Shown: piece after piece, positions 25,522 through 35,699 of the stretch | How positions within the stretch are numbered: position 1 is the first letter of the stretch | Layout of the letters: every line of letters begins with the position of its first letter | NCBI RefSeq assembly: GCF_019059575.1 | Contig: NW_024881574.1 | Coordinates: forward strand, 1,112,001-1,176,000 | Source: Amphibalanus amphitrite | Taxonomy: Eukaryota > Arthropoda > Thecostraca > Balanomorpha > Balanidae | Reading direction: 5' to 3' | DNA: 64,000 bases | Made by a program: the position numbers and the translations under genes | The notes under the pieces: generated by a model | The model's input: the letters and a program-made list of their open reading frames with translations, nothing else | What the model was told of the DNA's origin: nothing | Database searches by the model: none

Positions 25522-26430
25522 TTAACCCTCGCATGTGTACGGGGGTCGGACGGACCCCCCCCCCATGGTTTTTCGCGAATAACTCGCGTAAAAAGCGGGC
25601 GATCGCAACGAAACTATCAGTATAACCTCGATTTGATCAATTTTACACCTACCCTGAAAATTTCATGACCCTGACTCAAATGACCTTTGACCTGTGACCT
25701 CTTTCCCGAGACCATGTTTGGCCGGAATCGCGATTCCGCGTATGTCGGCTCGCATTAGCTGCGCGTTTGCAAGCTTTTCGTCGTTTCAAACGTTCAAACA
25801 TGTGATTTGATGTTGCTCCCATGCATTAGGGTGGGTGTCAAGGTCACCTGGAGGTCAGGTCAAGTCAATAACTTATGACCTTTGGTGACCTCGGTTCACT
25901 TTTTCGAGTTTTACATATTTCTAGGCTAGTTTTTGGAGCTAACTTCGAATTTAGCAACCATTTGAACATTTACGAAAAAGCTTTGGTGACTTCGTAACAT
26001 GTTATGAAGCTGTCAGAGGTGGTTGACACGTACTACGAATACCCAACCCATCACGACGCCTACTGGTTGACCTGACCTGACCTGACCCGACCTGGTCTAA
26101 ATGCTTAAAGACATCATCTGTGATCAAAACTAACACGATATACGTGATCAGCACCCCGATAAACCCCTTAGCAGCCACACTTTACGACTTTCTAACAGAT
26201 CCCGATTTTTCCGACTTTGGGTCATTGACCTGACCTGGAATGTCAACCAATGACCTAGGACCTTAAAATTGGGTATCATCGGCTTCCTCTCGTGACGGGC
26301 AGCACGCTCGTTTTTTTCTGCGAAGCTCTAGCTCGATCAGGGGCCAAACGGCAAGGGGGGTCCAACCGACCCCCCCCCCCCCCTCCTACACATTAGAAGC
26401 TGGGAAACGCCGCACACATGCGAGGGTTAA
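25522..26430. mobile_element. TTAA-flanked element E5 (25526-26426)
   Basis: TTAA at 25522-25525 and 26427-26430 flanks 901 bp. The terminal repeats start CCCTCGCATGTGT. Hairpins are GGGGGTC...GACCCCC at the left and GGGGGGTCCAACCGACCCCC at the right. The interior has AGGTCA words but not the 75 bp core. A second copy of this family (E5b) further right is split by other insertions, so E5 serves as the empty-site reference. Confidence 0.85.
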
Positions 26431-26780
26431 CTCTAACTTTAACTTTTAACTTAATCTTTAACGTTAGGGCTGCTGAATTTTCACACCCTGCTGAGAGTGT
26501 GATTCGATGTTGCTCCCATGCATAGGGTGGATGTCAAGATCACCTAAAGGTCAGGTCAGGTCATTGACCTTCGGTGACCTCGGTTCACTTTTTCGAGTTT
26601 AACATGTTTCTAGGCTAGTTTTTGGAGCTGAATTCGAATTTAGAAACCATTTGAACATTTACGAAGTAGTTTTGGTGCCTTCGTAACATGTTACGAAGCT
26701 GTCAGAGGCTGTTGACACCTACTACGAATACCCGTCACGACCCCTACTGGTTGACCTATTCTAACCTGACCAGACGTGGT

Positions 26781-27777
26781 TTAACCCTATTCCTGGCGGG
26801 CTCCGCCGGGACAAGAAACTGGCGGGGGGGGCCGATTCGGCCCCCCCCTGAGATCTCGAGAACGAAGCAAGATAGCGACAAGCGGTAAACGGCATCGGAT
26901 ACGCACGGCCAAGATCTACAATTTTTACAAAGGTCATTTTCAGGTCAGGTCAAAGATGACGTCACAGGGGTCGAAAAAGTCAAAATGGCGGCACTAGATA
27001 TGGAGAGAGTTTTTCTCGAATAGCTTTCGAATTAGTCAAGATAGGAACAAACTAAGGGCACCATCGTGATCCTCTCGTCAATCCGCATCGAATGATATAT
27101 ATGTTGACCTCGAAAGGTCAAGGTCAAAGGTTGACCTCAGGTCACGTGACCTCGAGGTCATCATGTATATCATTCGATGCGTCTTGACGAGCTGAACACA
27201 ATGAGACCATCCACGCGTCTGTATCTTGTTCCTGTACGGAGTTATTGGCCAAAAACCTTTGGTGACCTTTGATGACGTCACATGACCTCACAGCTGCCCA
27301 ACAGCAAAACAGACCTCAAGGCAGTGAAGGTTCATCGTATATGAAGTCATGTATGGTATATGGGGCCATTCCGACCCGTTTTAGTGGTAAAAACAGGGAG
27401 TTGATTTTTCCCCCATTGACTTATAATGGGGAGGTCGCGAAATTGACCTGACCTTAGGTCACCGATATCAAAATTCCGAGATATACAAATTGCACATACT
27501 GGTACCCTAACTAAACCCTGAAGAGAAGAAATTGATCGGTCAAAAACTCTAGCTCTGGCGTGATTGCAAACTTTTCTGAGGTAGCGTCACCAAACCGCCT
27601 CTGGTGACCTGACCTGAGGTCAGATCAACTCAAAATTTTCAGACATGTTGCGTAGAAGCCTTTTAGGAAAAGTCAGAAAATTTGAGCTTCCTAGCTCAAC
27701 GCGTTTGGGAGATATAACCAAAAAACCTCAGGGGGGGGGGGCTCCTGAGGCCCCCCCCCCGCCAGGAATAGGGTTAA
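26781..27777. mobile_element. TTAA-flanked element E6 (26785-27773)
   Basis: TTAA at 26781-26784 and 27774-27777 flanks 989 bp with a perfect 15 bp terminal repeat, CCCTATTCCTGGCGG. Hairpins are GGGGGCCGATTCGGCCCCC at the left and a 10-12 G/C stem at the right. The 75 bp core is at 27412-27486. At about 27083-27200 there is an internal palindrome with CATCGAATGATATA arms around TGACCT/AGGTCA words. The interior is an inverted near-copy of E2. Confidence 0.85.
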
Positions 27778-28274
27778 AGGAAAAGGGCCACCTTCGTGAA
27801 ATATGAAGATATCGTTGTTTTTCATTTTGACATGATTATTTTTCATTTTCTTTTTAAAACTGGTGCCAGAAGTGCACAATTCGCGAAAAAGTATTTAAAA
27901 CTATTTAACATATTGGTACTCTTTACGGCACCTACTGTATGATGGCATAGCGATGACGTCACACTCAAGCCAATCAGCGTTCAGAAGACAGACTCGTCGG
28001 ATTGCGTCAGATAAGCTGATTGGTTAAAGCTGAGCTGGTTGGAGCTGATTGGTAAAAAACCAAAGCCTCGCCGCGGGTGGCTGTATTGTCGGATAAGAAC
28101 GCATTCCTGGGATAAGGACGCATTCCTGGCGTATTTTCTTTTAAAATTGCCGATAACTACGAATGGAGGCCGAAATCGGCCGTAAGGAGGAAGACAGATT
28201 GGTTTTCGGACACGGGCTACAAGATGGCTATCTCAGTTTCAATCCCCATGTTAAAGGTGGCCCTTTTCCTTTAA
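27774..28274. mobile_element. TTAA-flanked MITE E7 (27778-28270), different family
   Basis: TTAA at 27774-27777 and 28271-28274 flanks 493 bp with a 17 bp inverted repeat, AGGAAAAGGGCCACCTT. It lacks the CCC ends, the poly(G) hairpins and the AGGTCA load. It shares its left TTAA with E6, so two elements landed at one target. The interior contains CCAATCAGCG, TGACGTCA and CTGATTGGTT words. Confidence 0.75.
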
Positions 28275-28278
28275 ATGC

Positions 28279-30453
28279 TTAACCCGCGCCCGGCTGGGGG
28301 TCCTGGATTTCCACGCCCTGCTGGGGGGGGTGTTTGAACACCCCCCTTCTAACTCGGCTCCTGGGCCACGTAGCGATACGCGGAAGGCGGCGTTCGAAAG
28401 AGCGTCAAAAATAATGAGGAAATCACTTTGGTCAATTTTTTGGTCAGGTCAAAGGTCAGGTCACCAGAGGTCATTGAAGGCAAAATTTCGCCGATTTCCA
28501 GGTCGAATGTCGACAATTTCCAAGAAGCCAACGCATAACTCGGGAACCAATAGAGCTACAGCGCCGCGGAAAAGCGCATTCGATAGCCCTATTAACGCCC
28601 TTTTTGAGTAATTTTCTCAGATTTGACCTAACGTCAACGGTTTTGCCTGCAGGGCCAGGGGGCAAAAACTGCAAAAATAGCCGATTTTTTTCGGAAACAG
28701 TTTTTCTGCAATAACTTTTGACCCAAGCCTTGTTCGAGCTTACTTTTAGCCGCATCGTGTTCCTCTCGTCAAGACGCATCGAATGAACTATAACTTGACC
28801 TTGAAAGGTCAACTTGAAAATTTGACCTCAGGTCAAGGTCATGACCTGACCGGAAAGGGTCATGTTGCATATCAGTCGATCCGTATCGTCGAGCTGAACA
28901 CATCTAAGGCGTTTTCATCGCTCTAGCATAACTCTATCAAAAGTTATTTGCGAAAAACTGTTAGATACCATTCGTGACCTAAGATGACCTCAGGGCATAG
29001 GGTAAGGTGCCTAATTAGCGACCCCCTTAATTTGAACCGTCATTGCTCACGCTCTGTGGGTGCCACTGTATTACGGGCTTGATTTTCGGAGAGATCGTTC
29101 ATTTTTCTATTAAAATATAGTCATTTTCTGCCCCAATATTCACTAACTTATTTGTAGTGAGTATTTTGGCAAACCATTGCAAAAAACGCTAATAGGGAAC
29201 TCTTCCCGATTAGCGACCGGGGAGGGTCGCTAATAAGTCTATGGGTTTCCCCATATTAAAAATGACAAAAAATGCGACGCCTGAAAAGATGAAATATGAT
29301 CTCAAAAAGGTAACCTTTACGCAAAGCACTCAATCACTCGAACAGGAACGTTTATCCAACACATTTACGTAAGTAAAAACTGATCACGCGATGCACCGAA
29401 GGCGAAAAGAAGGCGGAAACCCAAATTTTGCGGGCTATCTCGTATGATATTCGAGGTCCGCGCTGAATTCGGCACCCCTGCAGTCGGTGACGACATTTGG
29501 CATCCCCTGCCACACATTGCAAGCTTCAGCAACACCTCATTTTCATTTCTCTCTTTTCCCCTTTCTTTCCATTCTTGAGCTATTTGCGACCATGTCAGGC
29601 GCAAATAGGAAATATGAGTTGCGACACATTTTTAACCGCCATGCTGTGCACAGTTGAGCGATTCACTATGGGAAAACGGCAATCAATTGAAAAAGGAATG
29701 TCGATTCAGAATAAAAAAGGTGCATCATCCTAATATGCATCGCTTTTAATCAGAGAGGGCCCAAACACATACGTTTTGGATAAGAAACTCGTCATTTTTA
29801 TTTAAACGCATCTGAAACGTCCCACCAGAAACATCGACGACCGGAAAATAATTTAATTTGATAACCAAAGTATGGCTGAGGTTTTGACGATGTTTTTACC
29901 CCGTTTTCTCCTACTAGTTTTTCTGTAGGGAGGTAGGTCGCAAATCGGAAAGGGTCGCTAATTAGGCACCTTACCCTAAACAGGGGTCACGGACACCATT
30001 TTCATGTTCAGTGTGTCTAAACCACTTGTAATGCAGTGTTTGGGAGTGTTTATAATATCTTTCGTCCAAAAGAGGCGCATTTCAATTTTCTCCCATTGAC
30101 TTATAATGGGGAGGTCGCAAAATTGACCTGACCTTAGGTCATCGATATCAAAATTCTGAGATATACATTTTGTACATGCTATTGCTCTTAGCAATCGCTG
30201 AAAGTTTCAAAGCGATCGGTCACTCGGTGTAGCTATGACAGACATTGAAACTTTTTATGAGGTGAGGTCACTTCAAGTGACCTGGTGACCTGACCTTGAA
30301 TGACCTTGGTCTGAAATTTTCACAACATGTGTAGAATTGATGTATGATTAGGTGTACCAAAAACGGCGGCGCGGAGCGCCGCCGTTTTGAGATATTCGCG
30401 AAAAACCACAAGGGGGGTGTTCAAACACCCCCCCCCAGCAGGGCGCGGGTTAA
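28279..30453. mobile_element. TTAA-flanked element E8 (28283-30449) with E9 inserted
   Basis: TTAA at 28279-28282 and 30450-30453. The terminal repeats CCCGCGCCCGGCTGGGGG and CCCGCGCCCTGCTGGGGG match at 17 of 18 positions. The hairpins enclose TGTTTGAACA at the left and TGTTCAAACA at the right. It is 2,167 bp, but without E9 it is about 1,188 bp, close to the 1,178 bp of its relative E1. The 75 bp core is at 30092-30166 and AGGTCATGACCT is at 28836-28847. Confidence 0.85.
28998..29978. mobile_element. E9: TA-flanked element inside E8 (29000-29976)
   Basis: An insertion relative to E1 is bounded by TA on both sides. It has a perfect terminal inverted repeat of about 25 bp that starts GGGTAAGGTGCCTAATTAGC. 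The spacing of E8 is restored to that of E1 if it is removed. The TA target suggests a Tc1/mariner-type or similar MITE. No transposase frame was seen. Confidence 0.8.
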
Positions 30454-30779
30454 AGACATCATCTGTGATCAAAATTAACACGATATTCGTAATCAGCACC
30501 CCGAAAAACCCCGCGGCAGCCACACTTTACGACTTTCTAACAGGTACCGATTTTCCCGATTTTTGGGTCATTGACCTGACCTGGAAGGTCAACCAATGAC
30601 CTATGACCTTAAAATTGGGTATCATCGGTTTCGTCTCGTGACGGGCAGCACGCTCGTTTTTTTTTCGCGAAGCTCTAGCTCGATCAGGGGCCAAACGGCA
30701 AGGGGGGTCCAACCGACCCCCCCCCCCCCACCCCCTATACGTTAGAAGCTGGCAAACGCCGCACATACGCGAGGGTTAA

Positions 30780-31808
30780 ATTTTTCGTCACTGAGCTTGC
30801 TCATTCTCAGATAACACCAAACAACGAAGCATTTCACGTCTGATTTAAACACACCTCTAGGGTTCGACAAAATACTTCCGACACTTACAAAGCACAGACG
30901 CAAAAAACACTGCAACAAGTACCCACACGGGATTGCGGCTGTTGCCATCTCAAGCGAGATGTTTGTAAAAGAGATCAGAGTCGATTCAGGCTCAAGAATT
31001 CAGACGTAGTTGGCCACCACACATCTGCATCAACAAACGTTAGCATGGAAGCGTCGAGAGTGCATGAGTGCAGCTACGGACCAAGACCACCCAGACTTGA
31101 CCCACATCAGCGCCATCTGTGAAGTGGGTAGCGAACCAAGTCCGAGGGGCCGGGACACACCTTAGGACGCTGGGCTGGGCTGACGCCTGGTGGCGCTCGT
31201 CACAAACATCAGGGAAACATTCAGCCGAACCGGGAAGGGAACACCGCGACCATCTGCGGCAGCGCGTCTCGGGCTGGGGAGCTGACATAGAGCAGGCAGG
31301 TACACGGTCATCGAATGGATGTCACACTTAGACCATTGAAAGGAAACAATTGCTTGCATGGTGGGCGGTATAGCAGACATACAGATAGCCTTCGAACCTC
31401 AACACTGAAGTGACACATGAGCCATCACCAGTTGTGCACATTTCTGTCCTACAGTTTACAAATAACAACTTGTTCACATCAGCGACACATATTCTACGAA
31501 CTCGGCTGAGGACACTAGCAATGACACCAATCGCAAACGGTAAAAAATGGCGGAAAAAGGTACCGCTTGGCAACTCATTACATTTTTCGGGGCCAGCCCT
31601 ACCGGTACAAATAATTGACAGTTACCTGATGGTCAAAGAAACCACTCGAGGCGGACTATAACACAGTCCACAGTTTTATCCATCGATCATTTTGTGCCGC
31701 CTACAGTTACACGTATCCAGCCTATCCGTAATACATCAAAGGTTCATCACATCGACAGGCGACAGCGGCCCCCTCCCTCCACAGAGAAACCGCCCCCAGA
31801 TTCAGACC
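30780..31808. other. Intergenic; probably includes the 3' UTR of the MYND gene
   Basis: No gene or repeat was recognised. No clear reverse-strand AATAAA was found, so the 3' end of the neighbouring - strand gene cannot be placed. Confidence 0.4.
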
Positions 31809-33665
31809 TCACCGGCAGGGCGAGGCGTCTCCGGTTCCGTCTCCTTCTAGAACTGTCACGAACTGATTCAGGAAGAACACGTCACAATCGTCCTCGCGAC
31901 ACATATCGCGCACCGGCTTGGTGCTGCCGAACGGGTTTTTGGCCGCCGGAAGCAGCACGGTCAGGCTCGGCACGGCCTTCTCCAGCTCGTCCAGGTCCTT
32001 CCGCAGCTCGGTGCGCGTGTAGGCGGTCAGGATAAGCGGCACACGCTCGTGGCGCACGAGGAACGGCAGCGACTCGCGCCACGTGTCCTCGTCGCGCTCG
32101 GCGAACTCGTGGATGCCCGAGTTGAAGGCGACCACGGCGTCTGGCCGCGTCCAGTGCTGTCCGCGGCAGTACTCGTGGTAGGTGACCGGTCGCAGCTCGT
32201 GCACCACCGAGCGCTGCCGACGGCTGCAGTCGGCGCAGCGCGTGGCGCCCGAGTCCTCCACGGCGCCGGCCATGTCGTCCCCGCAGCCGCGGAACAGCTC
32301 CGGACCGACGAACACCAGCCGGATGGCGCGCAGCCGCGGCAGACGGTGCACCAGGTACTCCCACTTGATGATGCCCAGACACTCGACCAGCATCTGGGCG
32401 CCCACCACGTGCACCGTCAGCGACTCGCGCTCGCCCACCGGCCGCTCGCCGGGCGCCTTCAGCAGCGCGTACAGCACCGTCAGCGGGAAACTGAGCCGCT
32501 CCGTCAGGAAGGCGATCAGCACCGGGTCCACATACGCCCCCTCGGGCACCGACTCCTTCTCGGCGAGGATCTGGCTGCTCAGCATCGAGACAATGTCCTC
32601 GGGGAGGTCCTGGAACGTTTCGTCCACGTCTGGCAGGATCGGAGGGTCGGCCAGACCGTTGAGCGCCTCGTATCTGTCGCAGGCCAGCGCCAGGCGCAGC
32701 TGTTCGCACCAGCGCTCGTGGCGATCGGCGTCCTGCTTCGCGTGCACCTGGTCGCAGTAGAAGGCCGAGTGGCAGCGCTCGCACTCCAGCTGCTCGGCCG
32801 GCCGGAACTTGTGACACACCTCGCACACGGGCGGGAAGAAGAGCATCTCCTTCTCGTGCTGTCGCAGCTCGCGGCCGAGCATCAGGCGCAGTGCCAGCGT
32901 CTGACTGGCGCGGTGGCGCAGCCAGGCGGCGCTGTCGATAATTCCGGCGCCGTCGGCCAGCACAGAGCTGCCGTCGTCGTTACGGAGTCTGCCAAAGGAC
33001 GAAGAGGGGTCAGCACTCAGCAGCAGTTTGCTGAGGGAGGTGAAGCTATGAATAGTTGCATTACCAGGCCGTGACACTGACCTTCTCTTTACAGTGTCAC
33101 CCATGTGACACTGCAAAGACATTTCTTGTATTTAGTCATGCTAATGGCTAAATACAAGAAATTTCTTTTCATCCATAATAGCATACTATTCCATGATAAG
33201 GTACTAGGCCTAATGCTTGTGGCATAGGGATAAAATGCAAATTATGCAAACTTAGATGTGAACAAATTTTAAACCTATCTGTCACTAAGCAGCATTTCTA
33301 ATAGGAGGGAAAGCATTAGGTACATAAGAAATACACTGCAGGCTCAAAAACTGGATGATTTTATCACTGACAAAATCATCACAGATCAAATTGAAAAGGG
33401 CAAGTCACAGAGTACAATAAAAGCATAATTTCTCAAACCAGCAGCAGCATTTCACTCACTTCTTGCATATAGTTTTGTGCACTGGCCAGTCCATTTTCTG
33501 GTGCTCCTTGCTGCAATACTTGATCATGCGGCAGTTGGCACAGCGACTGAGGCTGCCCCCAGCTGGAGGCGTGGCCTTGCAGACAAAACATGCACCGGGG
33601 AAGTAGTGTGGTGGCACATCCAGCACCTGCTGACCCCCCTCGCCGGCACTGCCGATGGTTGACAT
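31809..33665 (-). CDS. Double-MYND zinc-finger protein with MSS51-type C-terminal region, two exons
   Basis: The - strand exons are 33665-33460 and 32988-31809. The donor is AA|GTGAGT and the acceptor GGCAG|A; phase 2 is restored exactly, giving 461 aa. MYND finger 1 spans residues 26-67 (C26, C29, C42, C45, C51, H55, H63, C67) and MYND finger 2 spans 124-163. In both, the sixth ligand is His rather than Cys. The C-terminal half has the conserved strings TVHVVGAQ, VAFNSGIHE and KNPFGSTKP, which line up with the C-terminal domain of MSS51 and ZMYND15-type proteins. In yeast Mss51 acts in mitochondrial COX1 translation; animal homologues are linked to muscle metabolism or transcriptional repression. 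The function here is therefore open. An acceptor tract just before the first ATG implies a 5' UTR exon further up, or additional N-terminal coding sequence. Confidence 0.8.
32989..33459 (-). other. Intron of the MYND gene
   Basis: A 471-base intron. It holds a 15 bp inverted repeat (ATTTCTTGTATTTAG) at 33121-33135 and 33148-33162. The open frame that continues from exon 2 into this intron has no MYND or MSS51 resemblance. Confidence 0.7.
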
Positions 33666-35686
33666 GGCTTCACAGGCTGGACACAGGGCTGCAACCTGAA
33701 AAAACAAGTAAATTACCTAGCATTATTTGTTTCCCTTTCAACTTTCAAAGCCTAACACCAATACCTTCTTACTAATACTGACCAACCACATTCCATGAAT
33801 AAGTTGATCACAAATTTCCAACATCTTTTGTAAAAGGAACACATGGGATGATCATGGGAAGATGCACCCACTATGCTAGGTTCAATCTGGTTATTATATT
33901 TTTAATGGAATAACCTTCTGTTTAAAATTCTAAACATTGCCAAAAGTTACAAAAAGACACTGGTTTTTATAATTTATATTGTGCTATTTCTGCTTGTGGT
34001 GTCGGTAGCTATTTTTTGCATTTATTACTCATATGCACAATTTATAGGTTGATATATGGTTTGTGACGATATGATGGTGTGGTTGTTATTAAATTTTGAG
34101 CCTGGGGTGCAAAAGGGCGATTTCGCTTTGACCTGGCATGGCAATGGTCTCAGTCTGGAGAATTCATGCGACTTTGCACTTTACCCTCATCGCAAATTAA
34201 CAAGATGACCAAAATGCAATTCTGTATACCTTGGCTGTAGCGCCTATGAATCTGCTCTGGTTACGCCGAAACCACAATTGATGCAAAAAGCAGGAAAACG
34301 ATTTCTTAGGTAAATAATGTGAACAATGAATTATAGCACTTCTCAATCAACACTCGATCAATCAAACATCGTTGAATGTTGTTATAAGAAGTGTTTAATT
34401 ATTCTCGAAAGTCCTGTTAAGAAACACACAACAAAGTAAAAGAAAATTAAAGTTGCGTTGATAGTGAACAAAAGGAAAATTTTTTTATTAAATAGCACTA
34501 GGTGGACCCTATTTATTTTGAAGGACTCTTAAATGTCACTTAACATAGCTTAAAAAGAATTAATTTAAAACAACTATCATCTCTGTAAAAGCGTTCGCAA
34601 ATTAAAAAACTATTCTGAACACAAACAATCGTCATTGTTGCGCAGTATTCGCTCTCTTTATAGAGTGCTCCCATATTTGCTTTTTGAAGGACACTTTACA
34701 AAACATGAGGTCGCGCAAGGTGGACCTGGCATTCAATCTTTGAGATGCTTTGGTAAAAGCTTATTCTTACTGTGTTTTATTGTATTTTACAAGCATTTAA
34801 TGACTAAATGACACATTTAATCAATATCTGACACAAACTAAATAAATAATTGTTTTATTTTATTTCACCTCTTGAAGGATTTTTGATATTTGAACAAATT
34901 GTAAACAAACATTTGCCCATTTGGTTCAAATTGTTCAAATCAAAAGCTCTGAGCAAAACGCTCGCGTCTACGCGGCTTTATTTTTAATGCAATAAATATA
35001 CTACCCTACCTAACTCCTGCTGATCTTTGTATGGTTTTGGTGGTAGGTAATGAATTCCTTGTTGGCTTTTTTCAGTTTTGAATTCCGTTTTCTTTTGCTC
35101 AACCGAAAGCTTCTGGTTCAAATGCTAATTTTTATGGATAAAAATAAGTGTCTAGAGGCTTCAAGTTCAAGGCTCAAGCTCAAGCTCCAATGAATTATTG
35201 TTGCACGTTTCCTGTTATGATTGTACTCTGTACCACAAATAAATAACACCTTTTCACACTATGCAGTGCAAGGTGCGCAGTTCACTTCATTTTATTCCTT
35301 AAAATCTTAAAAGTAAAAGCTACCACAAATATAATGGCAATTAGTTAATATATCATGTCAATCCTAATCAATAACATCTTTTACATCCTTGATTCTTTGG
35401 TTATGCCAACTTTCAATCAACTATTTATTTTCTATGTTGATTTATTGTTCCTGACGGCTGACCATATGGCTTGGTTTTTATCCAAGTCAGACAATTAGTC
35501 CTGGTTGCCAATTGTGATATTTACTAATTTCTTTTTTGTGGGTTTCAAAGGTTTGGAGTGGGCCTAGGCACAATAATCAGCAGTCTGTGATTTTTCTGAT
35601 GGTAAAACTAGCCTGAGAGCTGAGTGATAAAAATAGTTTCTAGCTGACAATGCTGACACTCTGGTTTGCTGTCTGTTTTCCTGCAG
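33666..35686. other. AT-rich divergent intergenic region
   Basis: About 2 kb separates the MYND gene (-) from TBC1D31 (+). It is AT-rich with no recognisable gene. It should hold the 5' UTR exons and promoters of both, since each first coding exon starts behind a splice acceptor. Confidence 0.45.
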
Positions 35687-35699
35687 GCAAGTCGGCACC

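Larger units (their letters stand above)
26511..30779. mobile_element. E5b: second E5-family copy, left end missing, split by nested elements
   Basis: Homology to the E5 interior runs at about 26511-26780 and resumes at 28275-28282 and 30454-30775. It ends GCGAGGG followed by TTAA at 30776-30779. The two TTAA sites inside it are filled: one holds E6 plus E7, the other E8. E5 has CTAA and TTAA at the equivalent places with nothing inserted. The left terminus is lost. Confidence 0.75.

Noticed and set aside
30320-30523. Frames at transposon ends giving NPRPAGGG-like peptides (also 7401-7655)
   Set aside because: They are translations of the terminal repeat and hairpin, not genes.
31882-33074. 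Long overlapping frames of 314 aa and 341 aa opposite or beside the MYND exon
   Set aside because: GC-rich shadow frames; only the - strand frame with MYND and MSS51 motifs has family support.
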